Shown piece by piece: positions 1-10,120 of a stretch of DNA of 64,000 bases. The notes beneath the pieces are model-generated. The model was not told where the DNA came from and ran no database searches. It saw nothing but the letters and a program-made list of their open reading frames with translations. The position numbers and the translations under genes were made by a program. Position 1 is the first letter of the stretch, and every line of letters starts with the position of its first letter. Source of the DNA: Sphingomonas hankyongi (GTDB taxonomy: Bacteria; Pseudomonadota; Alphaproteobacteria; Sphingomonadales; Sphingomonadaceae); assembly GCF_023516575.1 (NCBI RefSeq), contig NZ_JAMGBE010000001.1, positions 124,001 through 188,000 on the forward strand. The letters run 5' to 3'.

Positions 1-1299
1 TGCGTGCTGCCCTTTGTGAATATGAGCGGCGACCCTGAGCAGGAATATTTCAGCGACGGGATCACCGAGGACATCATCACCGACCTGTCGCAGGTATCTG
101 CGCTTTTCGTCGTGGCGCGGAACACCGCCTTTACGTTCAAGGGCCGCGTGATGGACGTGAAGGAGGTCGGGCACGCTCTGGACGTGACGCATGTGCTGGA
201 GGGCAGCGTCCGCAAAGCGGGTGACCGGGTAAGGATCACGGCGCAGCTGATCGATTCTGCGACCGGCGGTCACGTTTGGGCCGATCGCTACGATCGCGAC
301 CTCACCGACATCTTTGCCATTCAGGACGAGATTTCCAAAGCTATCGTATCGTCCCTGCGCCTGAAGCTGCTCCCTTCCGAAAAGAAGGCGATAGAGGCTC
401 GCGGCACCTCGAGTGTGGAGGCCTACAACCTCTATTTGATGGCGCGCCAGCAGTGGACCGAGGGCAGCCTGGGGGACGTTCGGCGGCAGGAAGCGATCAT
501 TCGCATGTGCAAGCAGGCGCTGACGTTCGATCCGGATTATGCGCAGGCATGGGCACTGATGGCGCTCGCTCAATCCCAGTTACGCTTCTGGCACGGCATG
601 ACCGTCGATCCGGAACCCGCAGCCGAGCGCGCCCTTGCGATAAACCCCAATCTTGCGGAGGCGCATTGCGTCAAGGCGCATCTGTTCGAAGAGCAGGGGA
701 AGAAAGCCGAAGCGACAGGCGAGATAGAGACCGCTGTTCGCCTCGACCCGGACTCGTGGGAAGTGAATCGCGAGGCAGCGCGGCTGCTCTTTCGACAGGG
801 GCGGATCCGCGATTCCATCCCTTATTTCGAAAAGGCCGCATCGCTGATGGAATCCGATTGGCACAACGCTGGAATGCTGATCACCTGCTATCGGGAGTCC
901 GGCGACCAGGACCAGATGCGGCGCGCGGCCCAAAGGACGGTCGAACGCACGGAGAAAGCCATTGCCGCGGACCCGTCGAACTCGACGGTCCTTGCTGCCG
1001 GAGTGACTGCTCTCGCGGCAATCGGCGAGGACGATAGGGCCAAGGACTGGATCGATCGTGCACTTTTGCTCGACCCCGACAACAACATCATGCGGTACAA
1101 TCTGGCATGCGCGCTAACGACCGATCTTGATGATGTTGATCGCGCCATTGAAGTGCTGGAGCCCTATTTCCGAACGACACTCGGGGTCACGCATATCCGC
1201 CATGCGGAGATCGATCCGGATCTTGACCGGCTGAGAGACGATCCCCGGTTCAAGAAGATGCTCGCCGAAGCGCGCGAACGGCTTCACATGAGTGCCTAG
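1..1299 (+). CDS. TolB-like / TPR repeat protein, 5' partial
   Basis: The reading frame is open at the window edge, so the N-terminus lies outside. The first ~120 visible residues match the TolB-like domain found behind winged-helix or adenylate-cyclase domains in proteobacterial signalling proteins (SDGITEDIITDLS, then VLEGSVRKAGDRVRITAQL and HVWADRYDRDL). The rest is a run of tetratricopeptide-like helical pairs (DPDYAQAWALMALAQ, NPNLAEAHCVKAHLFEEQGK, DPDSWEVNREAARLLFRQGR, LDPDNNIMRYNLACALT). In this family the missing N-terminus is usually a DNA-binding or cyclase domain; which one applies here cannot be seen. A role in signalling or regulation is inferred from the family only. Confidence 0.8.
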   Translation, partial: CVLPFVNMSGDPEQEYFSDGITEDIITDLSQVSALFVVARNTAFTFKGRVMDVKEVGHALDVTHVLEGSVRKAGDRVRITAQLIDSATGGHVWADRYDRDLTDIFAIQDEISKAIVSSLRLKLLPSEKKAIEARGTSSVEAYNLYLMARQQWTEGSLGDVRRQEAIIRMCKQALTFDPDYAQAWALMALAQSQLRFWHGMTVDPEPAAERALAINPNLAEAHCVKAHLFEEQGKKAEATGEIETAVRLDPDSWEVNREAARLLFRQGRIRDSIPYFEKAASLMESDWHNAGMLITCYRESGDQDQMRRAAQRTVERTEKAIAADPSNSTVLAAGVTALAAIGEDDRAKDWIDRALLLDPDNNIMRYNLACALTTDLDDVDRAIEVLEPYFRTTLGVTHIRHAEIDPDLDRLRDDPRFKKMLAEARERLHMSA

Positions 1300-1314
1300 G
1301 GAGCTGGTTCGGGA

Positions 1315-1545
1315 TCAATCGGCAGGCATGTAGAGTTGCTCGAAGATGTCGGGCTTGCAGGGATAATTCTCGCCGGCGACGCCGGTGATGATCCAGTCCC
1401 CGGGCGTAACTTTCAGGCGGCCTTCGGGGGTGTCGATATAGCCGCTGGCGTCTGCCGCTCCGTCCGCGAGGACTGCCGGATGGTCGCCGGGCTTGAACCA
1501 CTGAACGGCCTCGATGACCACTGGCTTCTTCACATATCGAGCCAT
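1315..1545 (-). CDS. Small phage-type conserved protein
   Basis: A 76-residue soluble protein. It opens with MARYVKKPVVIEAVQW and closes with GDWIITGVAGENYPCKPDIF, the two signature stretches of a small protein common in phage and prophage regions (VGDYIIKGVxGEFYPCKPDIFxxTY type). Function is unknown. The start at 1545 is chosen because MARYxKKPVVIEA is the family's usual N-terminus; ATGs at 1554 and 1581 lie in frame upstream. It sits between the TolB/TPR gene, which converges on it 15 bp away, and the L,D-transpeptidase. No other phage genes are adjacent, so it looks like a single domesticated gene. Confidence 0.7.
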   Translation of the reverse strand: MARYVKKPVVIEAVQWFKPGDHPAVLADGAADASGYIDTPEGRLKVTPGDWIITGVAGENYPCKPDIFEQLYMPAD

Positions 1546-1599
1546 TGCCGACATCGTGCGCCGTTCGTCCGACGTCCGCAATGGGTTCGGCAGGTGGGT

Positions 1600-2574
1600 C
1601 TATTTGGCGGTTTCGTCGGCGAGGACCGTCGTCGATTCTCCTGCGCTTCCGGCCTTCAGGGACTCCGGGGTGACGATGACCACGCTCCCCGGACGGACCG
1701 CGGCGGCCAGGGCGGCGCGGAATGCGTCTGGCGCATCGAAGCGCTTCAGCTCTTCGGGCCCGACATCCATCGTCCCGCCCGCGCCGGAGAAGCGGAGCTT
1801 GAGCCAGTGCTTGCCGCTATCGTCCCACGACTTCAGCACGTAGGCGGTTCCACCCTGAAGGTCGCCGTTGACGCGGACGGGGGCCGAGCCGATCTCCTTG
1901 CCGTCCTGGATCACCACCGCCTTCTGGTCGGCGGCGCTGACGACCACCGAAAGCGGGTCGTAGGAGGCCGTCGCAGGCGGATTCCACTGGTAGGAGGCCT
2001 TGCTGAAGGATGCCTGCGGGCCGGCCGGATTGGCCGCCAGCGGCTCGCCCGAATCCTGCGGCCGGATCGGGATGTGCGCGATGACGACCGTCATCCCCAG
2101 CTCCGTCTGGCCGAACAGCAATTTGGAGAATTGCAGCGGCAGGCGAATGCAGCCGTGCGATGCCGGGTAGCCGGGCAGCTTGCCGGCATGCAGCGCGATC
2201 CCCTTCCAGGTCAGCCGCTGCATGTTGGGCATTGGCGCGTTGTTATAGGTCTTCGAATAATGCTCCTCCCTTTTCTGGAGGATCGAGAAGACGCCGGTCG
2301 GAGTCTCGTGGCCCGGGGCGCCGCTAGAGATGGTCGAGGCCGCGATCGGCACTCCGTTGCGGAACATGACCAGCCGCTGCGTCTCGAGATTGACGATCAC
2401 CAGCGCGGGGCCTTCGCCGGTCAGCTCCGGAGCCCAGACGAATTGGCCGGGCTTCAGCGTCTGCGCAACGTCGAGGATTGCACGATCGCCGCGCTTGACC
2501 GCCTGGGCGGCGGCGCTGGTGGGGACAAGGGCGATTGCAAGGGCGGCAAGCGCCGCGATCGGAGATTGATTCAT
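1600..2574 (-). CDS. L,D-transpeptidase (YkuD domain), secreted
   Basis: A predicted periplasmic peptidoglycan cross-linking enzyme of 324 aa. It begins with a signal peptide (hydrophobic to about residue 20, cleavage near TSAAAQA). The YkuD domain spans about residues 56-160 with the catalytic motif HAGKLPGYPASHGCIRLP: His129, His140 and nucleophile Cys142. L,D-transpeptidases form 3-3 cross-links or attach proteins to peptidoglycan. The C-terminal ~150 residues carry no motif I can name. The start at 2574 gives a clean signal peptide; the longer ORF to 2637 would put a charged stretch before it. Confidence 0.88.
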   Translation of the reverse strand: MNQSPIAALAALAIALVPTSAAAQAVKRGDRAILDVAQTLKPGQFVWAPELTGEGPALVIVNLETQRLVMFRNGVPIAASTISSGAPGHETPTGVFSILQKREEHYSKTYNNAPMPNMQRLTWKGIALHAGKLPGYPASHGCIRLPLQFSKLLFGQTELGMTVVIAHIPIRPQDSGEPLAANPAGPQASFSKASYQWNPPATASYDPLSVVVSAADQKAVVIQDGKEIGSAPVRVNGDLQGGTAYVLKSWDDSGKHWLKLRFSGAGGTMDVGPEELKRFDAPDAFRAALAAAVRPGSVVIVTPESLKAGSAGESTTVLADETAK

Positions 2575-2642
2575 CCGCAGACTATCATTCGGCCGAATCG
2601 CAAATCTCATCGGGTGATTTCCCGATGCGGGATGCAACTGGC

Positions 2643-3653
2643 TTACCGGATGAGGACCGCCCCCGGCCGGCCGAGATGGTCCGCCAGTCCTTTTACGCAG
2701 CTTTCATGCTCCGCCCGGAGCCGAGCTACGCTGGCCACGTCCGGATCCTGCAGATCATATCCCGCGGTGCGCAGCCGGACGGCGACCTGCTCGATCGCCG
2801 CGGTCACATCCTCCGGCGGATCGCGCTCCACGCCAAGCAGGGCCGCGAGTTCTTCGGACATACGCAGGGCGTCCTCCCGCAACAGGACCGCCGGACCGCG
2901 CAGATCCGGCTCGTCGAGCATCCGCTCGGCGATCAGCGCGAGATCGAGCAGCGCGCCCAGCGCCGCTGGCCAGCCGGCGCCGGTGCCCATCGACTGGAAA
3001 TATATCAGCGACGGATGGGACGAATGGCTCTGGCGCACGGTCGCGCACCAGTTTCGTCCTTCCTTCAGTACTTCGGGAAGCTCGCCGCGATTGCCGATTG
3101 CCGCGAACTTCTCGAGCAGCGTCAGCGCCGACGGCGGATCCCCCGCGGACGTGTTGAGCTTGATGATCCCGATGTCGCGCTGGGAGACGCTGCTCTGAAC
3201 CATCAGCAAATAGGTCACCGCCATGGTCATCACCGCCAGCCCGCAGAAGCCCGCGGCGAGCACGACCCAGCGGCCCGGTCCGGTCGCGTTGGTTTCGCTG
3301 AGCCCGACCGTGACGAGTGAGCTGCCGACCAGGTAGAAGCCGTCCCAGAAGCTCCTGAGCGGCGGATGGAAGGAGGATGGAAGGGCGTAGCTGATCATCG
3401 CGAAGCCGATGCACAGCAGGAACATCCAGATGACGAAGCAGCCGACGAGGATGGTGGGCGCGAACACGGCGCTAAGGCCCCGGCGGCGGCCCCGAACGGC
3501 TTTCCAGAGCGGCAGGAGCCCGCGTGCGAGCCTTCGCGCGACACGCAGCGAAGTGCGGCTTCCGCCCGGAACGACGACGGTGTCGAACACATCCGCCAGC
3601 GTTAGCGCGACGATCAGGATTCCTCCCGCCAGCAGGATGATTTCAACAGCCAT
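2643..3653 (-). CDS. Ion-channel-domain membrane protein with atypical filter
   Basis: A 336-aa inner-membrane protein. An N-terminal hydrophobic segment (residues 3-24) is followed by a basic stretch and two helices (about 64-90 and 129-152) that flank a pore-loop-like segment, as in two-TM potassium channels (Ion_trans_2). The filter position reads VTVGLSETN (about 114-122) instead of TVGYGD, so potassium selectivity cannot be assumed. The C-terminal ~180 residues are soluble and helical. The start at 3653 puts the first membrane helix at the N-terminus; the ORF extends to 3761, but that extension overlaps the divergent transporter gene. Confidence 0.7.
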   Translation of the reverse strand: MAVEIILLAGGILIVALTLADVFDTVVVPGGSRTSLRVARRLARGLLPLWKAVRGRRRGLSAVFAPTILVGCFVIWMFLLCIGFAMISYALPSSFHPPLRSFWDGFYLVGSSLVTVGLSETNATGPGRWVVLAAGFCGLAVMTMAVTYLLMVQSSVSQRDIGIIKLNTSAGDPPSALTLLEKFAAIGNRGELPEVLKEGRNWCATVRQSHSSHPSLIYFQSMGTGAGWPAALGALLDLALIAERMLDEPDLRGPAVLLREDALRMSEELAALLGVERDPPEDVTAAIEQVAVRLRTAGYDLQDPDVASVARLRAEHESCVKGLADHLGRPGAVLIR

Positions 3654-3709
3654 GGAGTAGCGAAACTCGCCAGGGGTGCGCTTCGCTCCGCCGCTTAGTA
3701 CAAAGCAGG

Positions 3710-5002
3710 ATGGCCGAGCCGCACCGTCCAGTGTCCCACGCGTCGCTCGCGGTGGCGGCATTCTCGACCATCGTCGAATGGTACGACTTCACGCTCTACC
3801 TTTATTTCGCCACGGTGCTGTCGAGAGTGTTCTTCGGTGGCGGTGCGCAGTCCCTGCTCGTCACCCTCGGCGGATTTGCGATCGCCTATCTGATGCGGCC
3901 GCTGGGCGCCGTCGTGTTCGGCCATATCGGGGACCGGATCGGGCGGCGCCACATGCTGCTGCGATCGGTGGCGATGATGACCGCGGCGATGCTCGCGACG
4001 GCATTGCTGCCTACGCGCGCCGAGATCGGAGCTGCTGCCGGCGGGTTGCTGATCTTCCTGCGCTGCGTGATGGGTTTCTCGGTCGGTGGTGAATATACCG
4101 GCGTGGTCGCCTACCTGCTCGAGGGAGCGCCGGAGAGCCGGCGCGGCCTGATCGCTTCCTCGGCGTCGGCGGCCAGCGAGATAGGTGCGCTTCTCGCCGT
4201 TGGCGTGTCCGCCCTGACCGTCGCTTCGATGAGCGAGGACAGCCTGCAGAGCTGGGGATGGCGCATCCCCTTCTTCGTCGGCGCCATACTTGCCGGCAGC
4301 GTGTGGGTCGCCCGCTCGACGATGCAGGAATCGCCCGAATTCGAACGCCAGCAGTCGCACGGAACGGTTCCGGACGTCCCATTGCGCCATGCGCTTGCCA
4401 CCCAGCGAGGAGCGATCGCCCGCTCCTTCGCCATCTCCGCGCTCGGTTCGATCACTTATTATGTCGGGATCACCTACGTGCCGGCCTTCCTGACATCGGC
4501 AGGTTCGTTCTCCGAGGGCAGCGCCTTGTGGCTTTCTACAATTGCCGCTGTCGCGGTCATCCTCGTCACGCCGTTCACCGGCGCCTTGTCCGATCACATC
4601 GGCCGACGACCGGTGCTCATCATCCTCTCGTTGCTCAGCGCGGCGCTGCCGGCCGCGATGTTCTCGCTGATGGCGAGCGGAGGTCCGGGAGCGGCGCTGG
4701 TCGGCGCGCTGGTTCTCGCCTGCGTGGCGGGCTCCTTCAGCGCTGTCGGCGCGGTTGCGACGGCCGAGCAGTTCGCTGGCGAAGGGCGGGTGACCGGCCT
4801 CGCGCTCGGTGCGACCATGGCGACCGCCGTCTTCGGCGGGTTCACTCCCTGGCTTGCTCAGCTGCTGATCGAAAGGACAGGATGGGCGATGGCGCCCGGC
4901 GCGATGATTGCCTTGGTCGCAGTGGCGGTCCTGCCAATTTTCGTGATGATGCGGGAGACGGCGCCGATCAGCGCGCGCCCCACCCGGTCAGCATCGTCTT
5001 GA
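3710..5002 (+). CDS. MFS transporter, metabolite:H+ symporter (MHS) family
   Basis: A 430-aa, 12-helix major facilitator. The opening STIVEWYDFTLYLYFATVLS and the loop motif GHIGDRIGRRHML between helices 2 and 3 are typical of the MHS family (citrate, proline/betaine, alpha-ketoglutarate and shikimate permeases). A second motif, GALSDHIGRRPVL, marks the start of the C-terminal half. The substrate cannot be told from sequence. The last 35 bp overlap, in the opposite direction, the 3' end of the sugar-transferase gene. Confidence 0.85.
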   Translation: MAEPHRPVSHASLAVAAFSTIVEWYDFTLYLYFATVLSRVFFGGGAQSLLVTLGGFAIAYLMRPLGAVVFGHIGDRIGRRHMLLRSVAMMTAAMLATALLPTRAEIGAAAGGLLIFLRCVMGFSVGGEYTGVVAYLLEGAPESRRGLIASSASAASEIGALLAVGVSALTVASMSEDSLQSWGWRIPFFVGAILAGSVWVARSTMQESPEFERQQSHGTVPDVPLRHALATQRGAIARSFAISALGSITYYVGITYVPAFLTSAGSFSEGSALWLSTIAAVAVILVTPFTGALSDHIGRRPVLIILSLLSAALPAAMFSLMASGGPGAALVGALVLACVAGSFSAVGAVATAEQFAGEGRVTGLALGATMATAVFGGFTPWLAQLLIERTGWAMAPGAMIALVAVAVLPIFVMMRETAPISARPTRSASS

Positions 5003-6242
5003 TCGTGCGCAGCAGGATCAGAAGATCCAGCCAGGGCGAGAAATATTTGATGTAGTAGAAGTCGTACTGCAGCTTGCGGTGAACCTGGTCCACCTCGGCC
5101 ACATGTCCCTGGTTCACCTGCGCCCAGCCGGAAATCCCTGGCTTCACGACGTGGCGGTAGCGGTAGAAGGGAATCTCGCTCGTGTACCAGATCGATAGGA
5201 CCTCCGCCTCGGGCCGGGGTCCGATCCAGCTCATCTGCCATTTCAGGATGTTGAAGATCTGCGGCAGCTCGTCGAGGCGAGTGTTGCGCAGGAAGCGGCC
5301 TGCGCGGGTGACACGGTCGTCGTCGTCCTGCGTGATCGCGGCGTGACGCTCGTCGCCAATCTCGACCGGCAGCATCGTCCTGAACTTGTATACGGTGAAA
5401 TTCTTGCCGGTGTGACCGACACGCTTCTGGCGGAACAGTGCCGGGCCCCGGCTCTCAAGTCGGATGGCGACGGCGATAAGCGCCATCACCGGCAGCGCGA
5501 CCGGCAGCAACAGCAAGGCGAGGATAAAATCACCGAAGCTCTTGAGGTAGAAATAGCCGCGCGCCGGCAAGAGCGATCCGAAGCTGTTCTCCGACAATTG
5601 CTCCAGCTCCACCCGTCCAGTCAGCGATTCCGACAATTGCTTGACCTGGTAGACGATGCGCCCGGCGAGCGCCGCGTCGGCGAGGAAAGCCTCCCATTCG
5701 TCGGGCAGGTCAGCGCTGAAATCCGCGACAATCGCGGAGCAATTGCGTGCGTCATGGAGGCGCGGGCGGGCGAGGACCTTCCAGTCGACGGAATCGATGG
5801 CCTGAAGAGCCTGGACCTTTCCGAATGGAACTACCGCGATGCGTCGGCGAACGCGCCGGTCCGCGTAAACGTAGAGCGCATACAGCCAGACAACGTGAAG
5901 CACGAACCCGAGCGCCAGCCCAACGCGGTCGTAGGGAAAGCGCGCCATCGTGAACCAGACCAGAGTCAGACCGTGCCCGCTGAGCGCCGATGGGAAGATC
6001 ACATAAGCGCGGCGAATGCCCGGATAGGTCTCGATGCTAAGGCGCATCCAGAAAGCGATGACGATAGCGGCGGCATTGGCGACCAGCGTATTGACGGTCG
6101 ATGCCTCGGACAGCTCGCCCGGCAGCGGTCCACGAAGGACCCAGGGCAGCAACGCGCCTATGATCAAGGCGCTCGCGAACTGGAAACGCTTCCGGGTGAA
6201 GATGGAAGCCTCGCGAACCGCGGGCAGCCGGTCGTGCTTCAT
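4968..6242 (-). CDS. Exopolysaccharide priming sugar transferase
   Basis: A 424-aa membrane enzyme of the bacterial sugar transferase family (PF02397 type), which transfers a sugar-1-phosphate to undecaprenyl phosphate to start a polysaccharide repeat unit. Four or five N-terminal helices (about 20-140) are followed by a central region and the catalytic domain from about residue 225. The catalytic domain has a membrane helix ([20 protein letters not shown]), the substrate motif [32 protein letters not shown] and [13 protein letters not shown]. It lies 90 bp downstream of UDP-glucose dehydrogenase on the same strand, which fits synthesis of an acidic exopolysaccharide or capsule. The donor sugar is not determined. 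Confidence 0.88.
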   Translation of the reverse strand: MKHDRLPAVREASIFTRKRFQFASALIIGALLPWVLRGPLPGELSEASTVNTLVANAAAIVIAFWMRLSIETYPGIRRAYVIFPSALSGHGLTLVWFTMARFPYDRVGLALGFVLHVVWLYALYVYADRRVRRRIAVVPFGKVQALQAIDSVDWKVLARPRLHDARNCSAIVADFSADLPDEWEAFLADAALAGRIVYQVKQLSESLTGRVELEQLSENSFGSLLPARGYFYLKSFGDFILALLLLPVALPVMALIAVAIRLESRGPALFRQKRVGHTGKNFTVYKFRTMLPVEIGDERHAAITQDDDDRVTRAGRFLRNTRLDELPQIFNILKWQMSWIGPRPEAEVLSIWYTSEIPFYRYRHVVKPGISGWAQVNQGHVAEVDQVHRKLQYDFYYIKYFSPWLDLLILLRTIKTMLTGWGAR

Positions 6243-6332
6243 CTATGAATCCTCGCGCATACGCAGCCGACCTTCCGGACCACTATACGCGGATCGATCC
6301 TTTCGGATGCAAAAAGAACCGATGTGGAGGGA

Positions 6333-7649
6333 TCAGGCCGCGACAGTACGCCCGCGACCCACGCCGAAATATGTCAGGCCAGCTTCCTCCGCCTCTTGGC
6401 GATCGTAGACGTTGCGCAAGTCGACGAGCACCTTGCCGCCCATCGATGATGCGATCTTGTCGAGATCGAGCGCCCGGAACTCGTCCCATTCCGTCACGAT
6501 CACCAGCGCATCGGCGCCACTGGCAGCGGCATAGGCATCATGGGCGAATTCGATATTGTTGAAGACCTTCTCCGCCTGTTCCCTAGCGACCGGATCGAAG
6601 GCGCTGACTTTAGCGCCGCGTTCGACGAGCGAATTGATGAGCGGAATGGACGGAGCATCTCGCATGTCGTCCGTGTTGGGCTTGAAGGCGAGGCCGAGGA
6701 CGCCGATCCTTTTGCCCTGCACCGAACTGCCGATTGCCCTTTCGACGCGATCGACCATCGCCGCTTTCCGGTCGTCGTTGACGCCGACAGTGGTGCGCAC
6801 GATGCGCTGGTCGACGCCGAACTTCTCCGCGGTCTGAAGCAACGCGAGCGTATCCTTGGGGAAGCAGCTTCCGCCGTAGCCAGGCCCGGCGTGGAGAAAT
6901 TTCGGCCCGATCCGGTTATCGAGACCGATGCCGCGCGCAACGTCCTGGACGTCGGCGTCCACGGCCTCACAGAGGTCGGCAATTTCGTTGATGAAGCTGA
7001 TCTTGACCGCGAGGAAAGCGTTCGCGGCATATTTCGTAAGCTCGGCGGTGCGCCTCCCAGTGAACAGGATCGGCGCGCGGTTGAGGAACAACGGCCGATA
7101 GATCTCACGCAGGATTTCGCGCGCATGCTCGTCCTCAGCGCCGACCACGATCCTGTCCGGATGCTTGAAGTCGGCGATCGCCGCACCTTCCCGAAGGAAC
7201 TCCGGATTCGAAGCGACAGAGACTCCGGTCACGCCCTCTTCCTTGAGGATCCGCTCGATCTCGTCGCCCGTCCCGACCGGCACCGTCGATTTGGTAACGA
7301 CGACGGTCCCCGGCTTGATGACTTTCGCAAGCTCCCGCACCGCATCGAAGACGAAGGTGAGATCGGCATGGCCGTCGCCGCGGCGCGCCGGGGTTCCGAC
7401 GGCGATGAAGACCGCCTGCGCATTCGCTACACCGCTCGGCAAATCCGTCGTGAACGTCAGCCGACCGTGCTCCGAGTTCGCCTTCACCAGAGCTTCGAGA
7501 CCAGGCTCCCAGATCGGCATCCTGCCGGCCTGAAGTCCTTCGATCTTGCCGGCGTCCATGTCGACGCAGCAGACCTGGTGACCGAAATCGGCAAAGCAGG
7601 CACCGGAAACGAGCCCGACATAGCCGGTACCGATCATTGCGATGCGCAT
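6333..7649 (-). CDS. ugd: UDP-glucose 6-dehydrogenase
   Basis: A 438-aa cytosolic enzyme oxidising UDP-glucose to UDP-glucuronate with two NAD+. The N-terminus has the Rossmann motif GTGYVG at residues 7-12, followed by an acidic residue pair (VDMD) for NAD ribose binding. The catalytic cysteine lies in GPGYGGSCFPKDT, near residue 260. The UDP-binding C-terminal domain includes GLAFKPNTDDMRDAPS. Length is normal for the bacterial family. UDP-glucuronate is a precursor of acidic exopolysaccharides, matching the priming sugar transferase that follows it. Confidence 0.95.
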   Translation of the reverse strand: MRIAMIGTGYVGLVSGACFADFGHQVCCVDMDAGKIEGLQAGRMPIWEPGLEALVKANSEHGRLTFTTDLPSGVANAQAVFIAVGTPARRGDGHADLTFVFDAVRELAKVIKPGTVVVTKSTVPVGTGDEIERILKEEGVTGVSVASNPEFLREGAAIADFKHPDRIVVGAEDEHAREILREIYRPLFLNRAPILFTGRRTAELTKYAANAFLAVKISFINEIADLCEAVDADVQDVARGIGLDNRIGPKFLHAGPGYGGSCFPKDTLALLQTAEKFGVDQRIVRTTVGVNDDRKAAMVDRVERAIGSSVQGKRIGVLGLAFKPNTDDMRDAPSIPLINSLVERGAKVSAFDPVAREQAEKVFNNIEFAHDAYAAASGADALVIVTEWDEFRALDLDKIASSMGGKVLVDLRNVYDRQEAEEAGLTYFGVGRGRTVAA

Positions 7650-7770
7650 GCCTACTCCGTGAAAGCGATGGGGAAGGCGCCCCTTAGCCGCTGCGCCGCA
7701 CTATGAACAAGGCGTTCAGCGCAAGGCCTCGATTCCGCCGCAAAATATCTATATTGGCGCGGCCCTTCCG

Positions 7771-9189
7771 ATGAACGTCACAACACTTCCCAAGCCCCCG
7801 CGCGTCGGGCTGGTCTCACTCGGCTGTCCCAAGGCACTGGTCGACAGCGAGCGTATCATGACCAAGCTGCGCGCCGATGGATACGACATGTCGCCCGATT
7901 ATGCGGGCGCGGACGTGGTACTGGTCAACACCTGCGGCTTCCTCGACAGCGCGAAGGAAGAGAGCCTGGAGGCCATTGGCGAAGCGATCGCGGAGAATGG
8001 GCGGGTCGTCGTCACCGGCTGCATGGGCAAGGAAGCCGAGGTCATTCGCGAGCGTTTCCCGGATGTGCTCGCCGTCACCGGGCCGCAGCAATATGAGGAA
8101 GTCGTCGCGGCGGTGCATGAAGCCGCGCCGCCTGTCCCGTCCCCGTTCATCGACCTTGTCCCGGAAGCGGGCCTCAAGCTTACGCCGCGACACTACAGCT
8201 ATCTGAAGATTTCGGAGGGCTGCAATCACCGCTGCGCCTTCTGCATCATCCCGTCGATCCGCGGCGACCTCAGCAGCCGGCGTCCCGACGCCATCCTGCG
8301 CGAGGCCGAAAAGCTCGTCGCCGCGGGTACCAAGGAGCTGCTGGTCATCAGCCAGGATACCAGCGCCTACGGCCTCGACCTCAAGCACGCCGTTTACCCG
8401 CTCAAGGACGGCAGCGAAGTCCGCGCCCACATGACCGACCTTGCGGCAAAACTCGGCGGACTGCGCACGCCCGAAGGCGAGACGCCCTGGATCCGCCTGC
8501 ACTACGTCTATCCCTATCCCCACGTCGACCGCGTCATCCCGCTGATGGCCGAAGGCAAAGTCCTCCCTTACCTGGACATCCCCTTCCAGCACGCCAGCCC
8601 GAAGGTGCTGAAGGCCATGAAGCGCCCTGCGAACGAAGCCAAGGTGCTTGAGCGTCTCCACGCCTGGCGCGCGCTGGTCCCCGACATTGCCATCCGCTCC
8701 AGCTTCGTCGTCGGCTTCCCCGGCGAGACCGAGGCGGACTTTCAATATCTTCTCGACTGGCTTCAGGAAGCGCAGCTCGATCGCGTCGGCGCGTTCAAGT
8801 TCGAGCCCGTCCAGGGCGCGGCCGCCAACGACCTGCCGAATCCCGTTTCCGACGAGGAAAAATACGACCGGTACGAGCGCATCATGGAGCTCTCCGCGCG
8901 CATCAGCGCCGAGAAGCTCGCCGCCAAGGTCGGCTCGACCATCGATGTTCTAATCGACCGGGTGGACGATCAGCCTTCGGACGAGCGTGGGCCCGATCTC
9001 GCCCATCTCGACGCCCCGCACCCGGCGCATCATCACGGCGTCGGCGCCACCGGCCGTTCCAAAGCGGATGCTCCCGAGATTGATGGCGAGGTACATCTTC
9101 GCGATGCCGGCGGACTCCAGCCCGGCGACTTCGTCCGCGTCCGCATCGAGGATTCCGACGAGCACGACCTGTACGGAGTCCCGCTCTAG
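7771..9189 (+). CDS. rimO: Ribosomal protein uS12 methylthiotransferase RimO
   Basis: A 472-aa radical-SAM enzyme that adds a methylthio group to the conserved aspartate of ribosomal protein S12. The N-terminal UPF0004 domain supplies the auxiliary-cluster cysteines ([27 protein letters not shown]). The radical-SAM cluster motif is [10 protein letters not shown]-terminal TRAM domain ends with [10 protein letters not shown]. The TRAM domain is unusual: between [10 protein letters not shown] and [14 protein letters not shown] there is a His/Pro-rich insert of about 25 residues that I do not expect in RimO. The stop codon shares the tetramer CTAG with the convergent gene downstream. Confidence 0.95.
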   Translation: MNVTTLPKPPRVGLVSLGCPKALVDSERIMTKLRADGYDMSPDYAGADVVLVNTCGFLDSAKEESLEAIGEAIAENGRVVVTGCMGKEAEVIRERFPDVLAVTGPQQYEEVVAAVHEAAPPVPSPFIDLVPEAGLKLTPRHYSYLKISEGCNHRCAFCIIPSIRGDLSSRRPDAILREAEKLVAAGTKELLVISQDTSAYGLDLKHAVYPLKDGSEVRAHMTDLAAKLGGLRTPEGETPWIRLHYVYPYPHVDRVIPLMAEGKVLPYLDIPFQHASPKVLKAMKRPANEAKVLERLHAWRALVPDIAIRSSFVVGFPGETEADFQYLLDWLQEAQLDRVGAFKFEPVQGAAANDLPNPVSDEEKYDRYERIMELSARISAEKLAAKVGSTIDVLIDRVDDQPSDERGPDLAHLDAPHPAHHHGVGATGRSKADAPEIDGEVHLRDAGGLQPGDFVRVRIEDSDEHDLYGVPL

Positions 9190-9973
9190 CCAAAGGGATT
9201 CTTCGGCCTTCTGACGCAAGGCTTCCACACGATGTGATTGCGTTTATCGTCGGCGGCGTCATCGACGATCCACTTGTCGACTTCCGTTTTGTCGTCCCAG
9301 CCCATCGCCTTCATCCCTTCAGCGAGCGGCGACACGCCGAAGGCCGAGAACGAGAAACGGCTGCGATCAATGTCGTAAAGCGCCTGGATTAGCTCGACAC
9401 GGGTCTCGGGCGTCAGCCGCATCGGGAATGCCAAGGCAGAGAGCTTCGTCGCCGCACGATCCTCGAGTTCCTGGTTGTCGCGGACCACCTGTATCAGGTC
9501 GTAGATCCCAACCAGCTGCTCGAATTTCTGGCGATCCATCGGCGCGAGTGCGCCGGTCGCCAGCGCGCTATTCCATGCCGACGTCGAGAAAGTGTCGCGC
9601 GGCCTTTGATAGACGCTCGGAAAGACCGTGGGCGCGGAGTAACGCCCCGGTCCAGGCTTAAGGAAGACGAGCGCATTGTCGTCGAGACCCGGCCAATATC
9701 CCGATCGCCGGTCAACGCCGCCTTGAGCAGGTTGGCCCGATCAAGATGGCATTGGCTGATCGCGTCGCGCCAGATGAGGCTTGTCAGCGCAGAGCGGACC
9801 TCATCATGAATAGCGTCCTCGGCAGCTTGCATGTCCGAGACTGCACGGCGCCGTTCGACCAATTCCTGCAGCCACAGCGCAATCAGCACGCCCGCAACGA
9901 CGACGACCAATTCCATCGACCAGTGACTGACGCTGCGCTTCTGGTCGGCACTCAACCGCCGCAACAATGCCAT
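9186..9973 (-). pseudogene. Membrane-anchored hypothetical protein, split by a frameshift
   Basis: Two overlapping minus-strand frames encode one protein. The first (start 9973, MALLRRLSADQKRS) has a single membrane helix (MELVVVVAGVLIALWLQ) and reads on to LKAALTGDR near 9703. The second frame resumes at GYWPGLDDNALVFLKPGPGR and runs through the internal ATG at 9539 to the stop at 9186. The two join if one base is added at the GGG run (CCC on the plus strand at 9700-9702), giving roughly 262 residues. Either the gene is broken or the base is a sequencing error. The family resembles proteobacterial single-pass proteins with a small periplasmic domain; function unknown. Confidence 0.7.
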
Positions 9974-10120
9974 AACTTGTCCCCTCCGCCAGCCTAACAT
10001 GCCGCGCCGGCTCGGGCCATGCCGCAGCTGAACAAGCACAACTCGGCGAAACGCTCGGCCAAGTTACCGAACCGCCCGGAACCTAATCGCAGCAGCGAGG
10101 GTTCGCGACTGGAGCGCGGG

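Noticed and set aside
1336-3198. A 620-codon plus-strand open frame
   Set aside because: It runs antisense to the L,D-transpeptidase and channel genes, has arginine-rich low-complexity composition and no domain; an artefact of GC-rich DNA.
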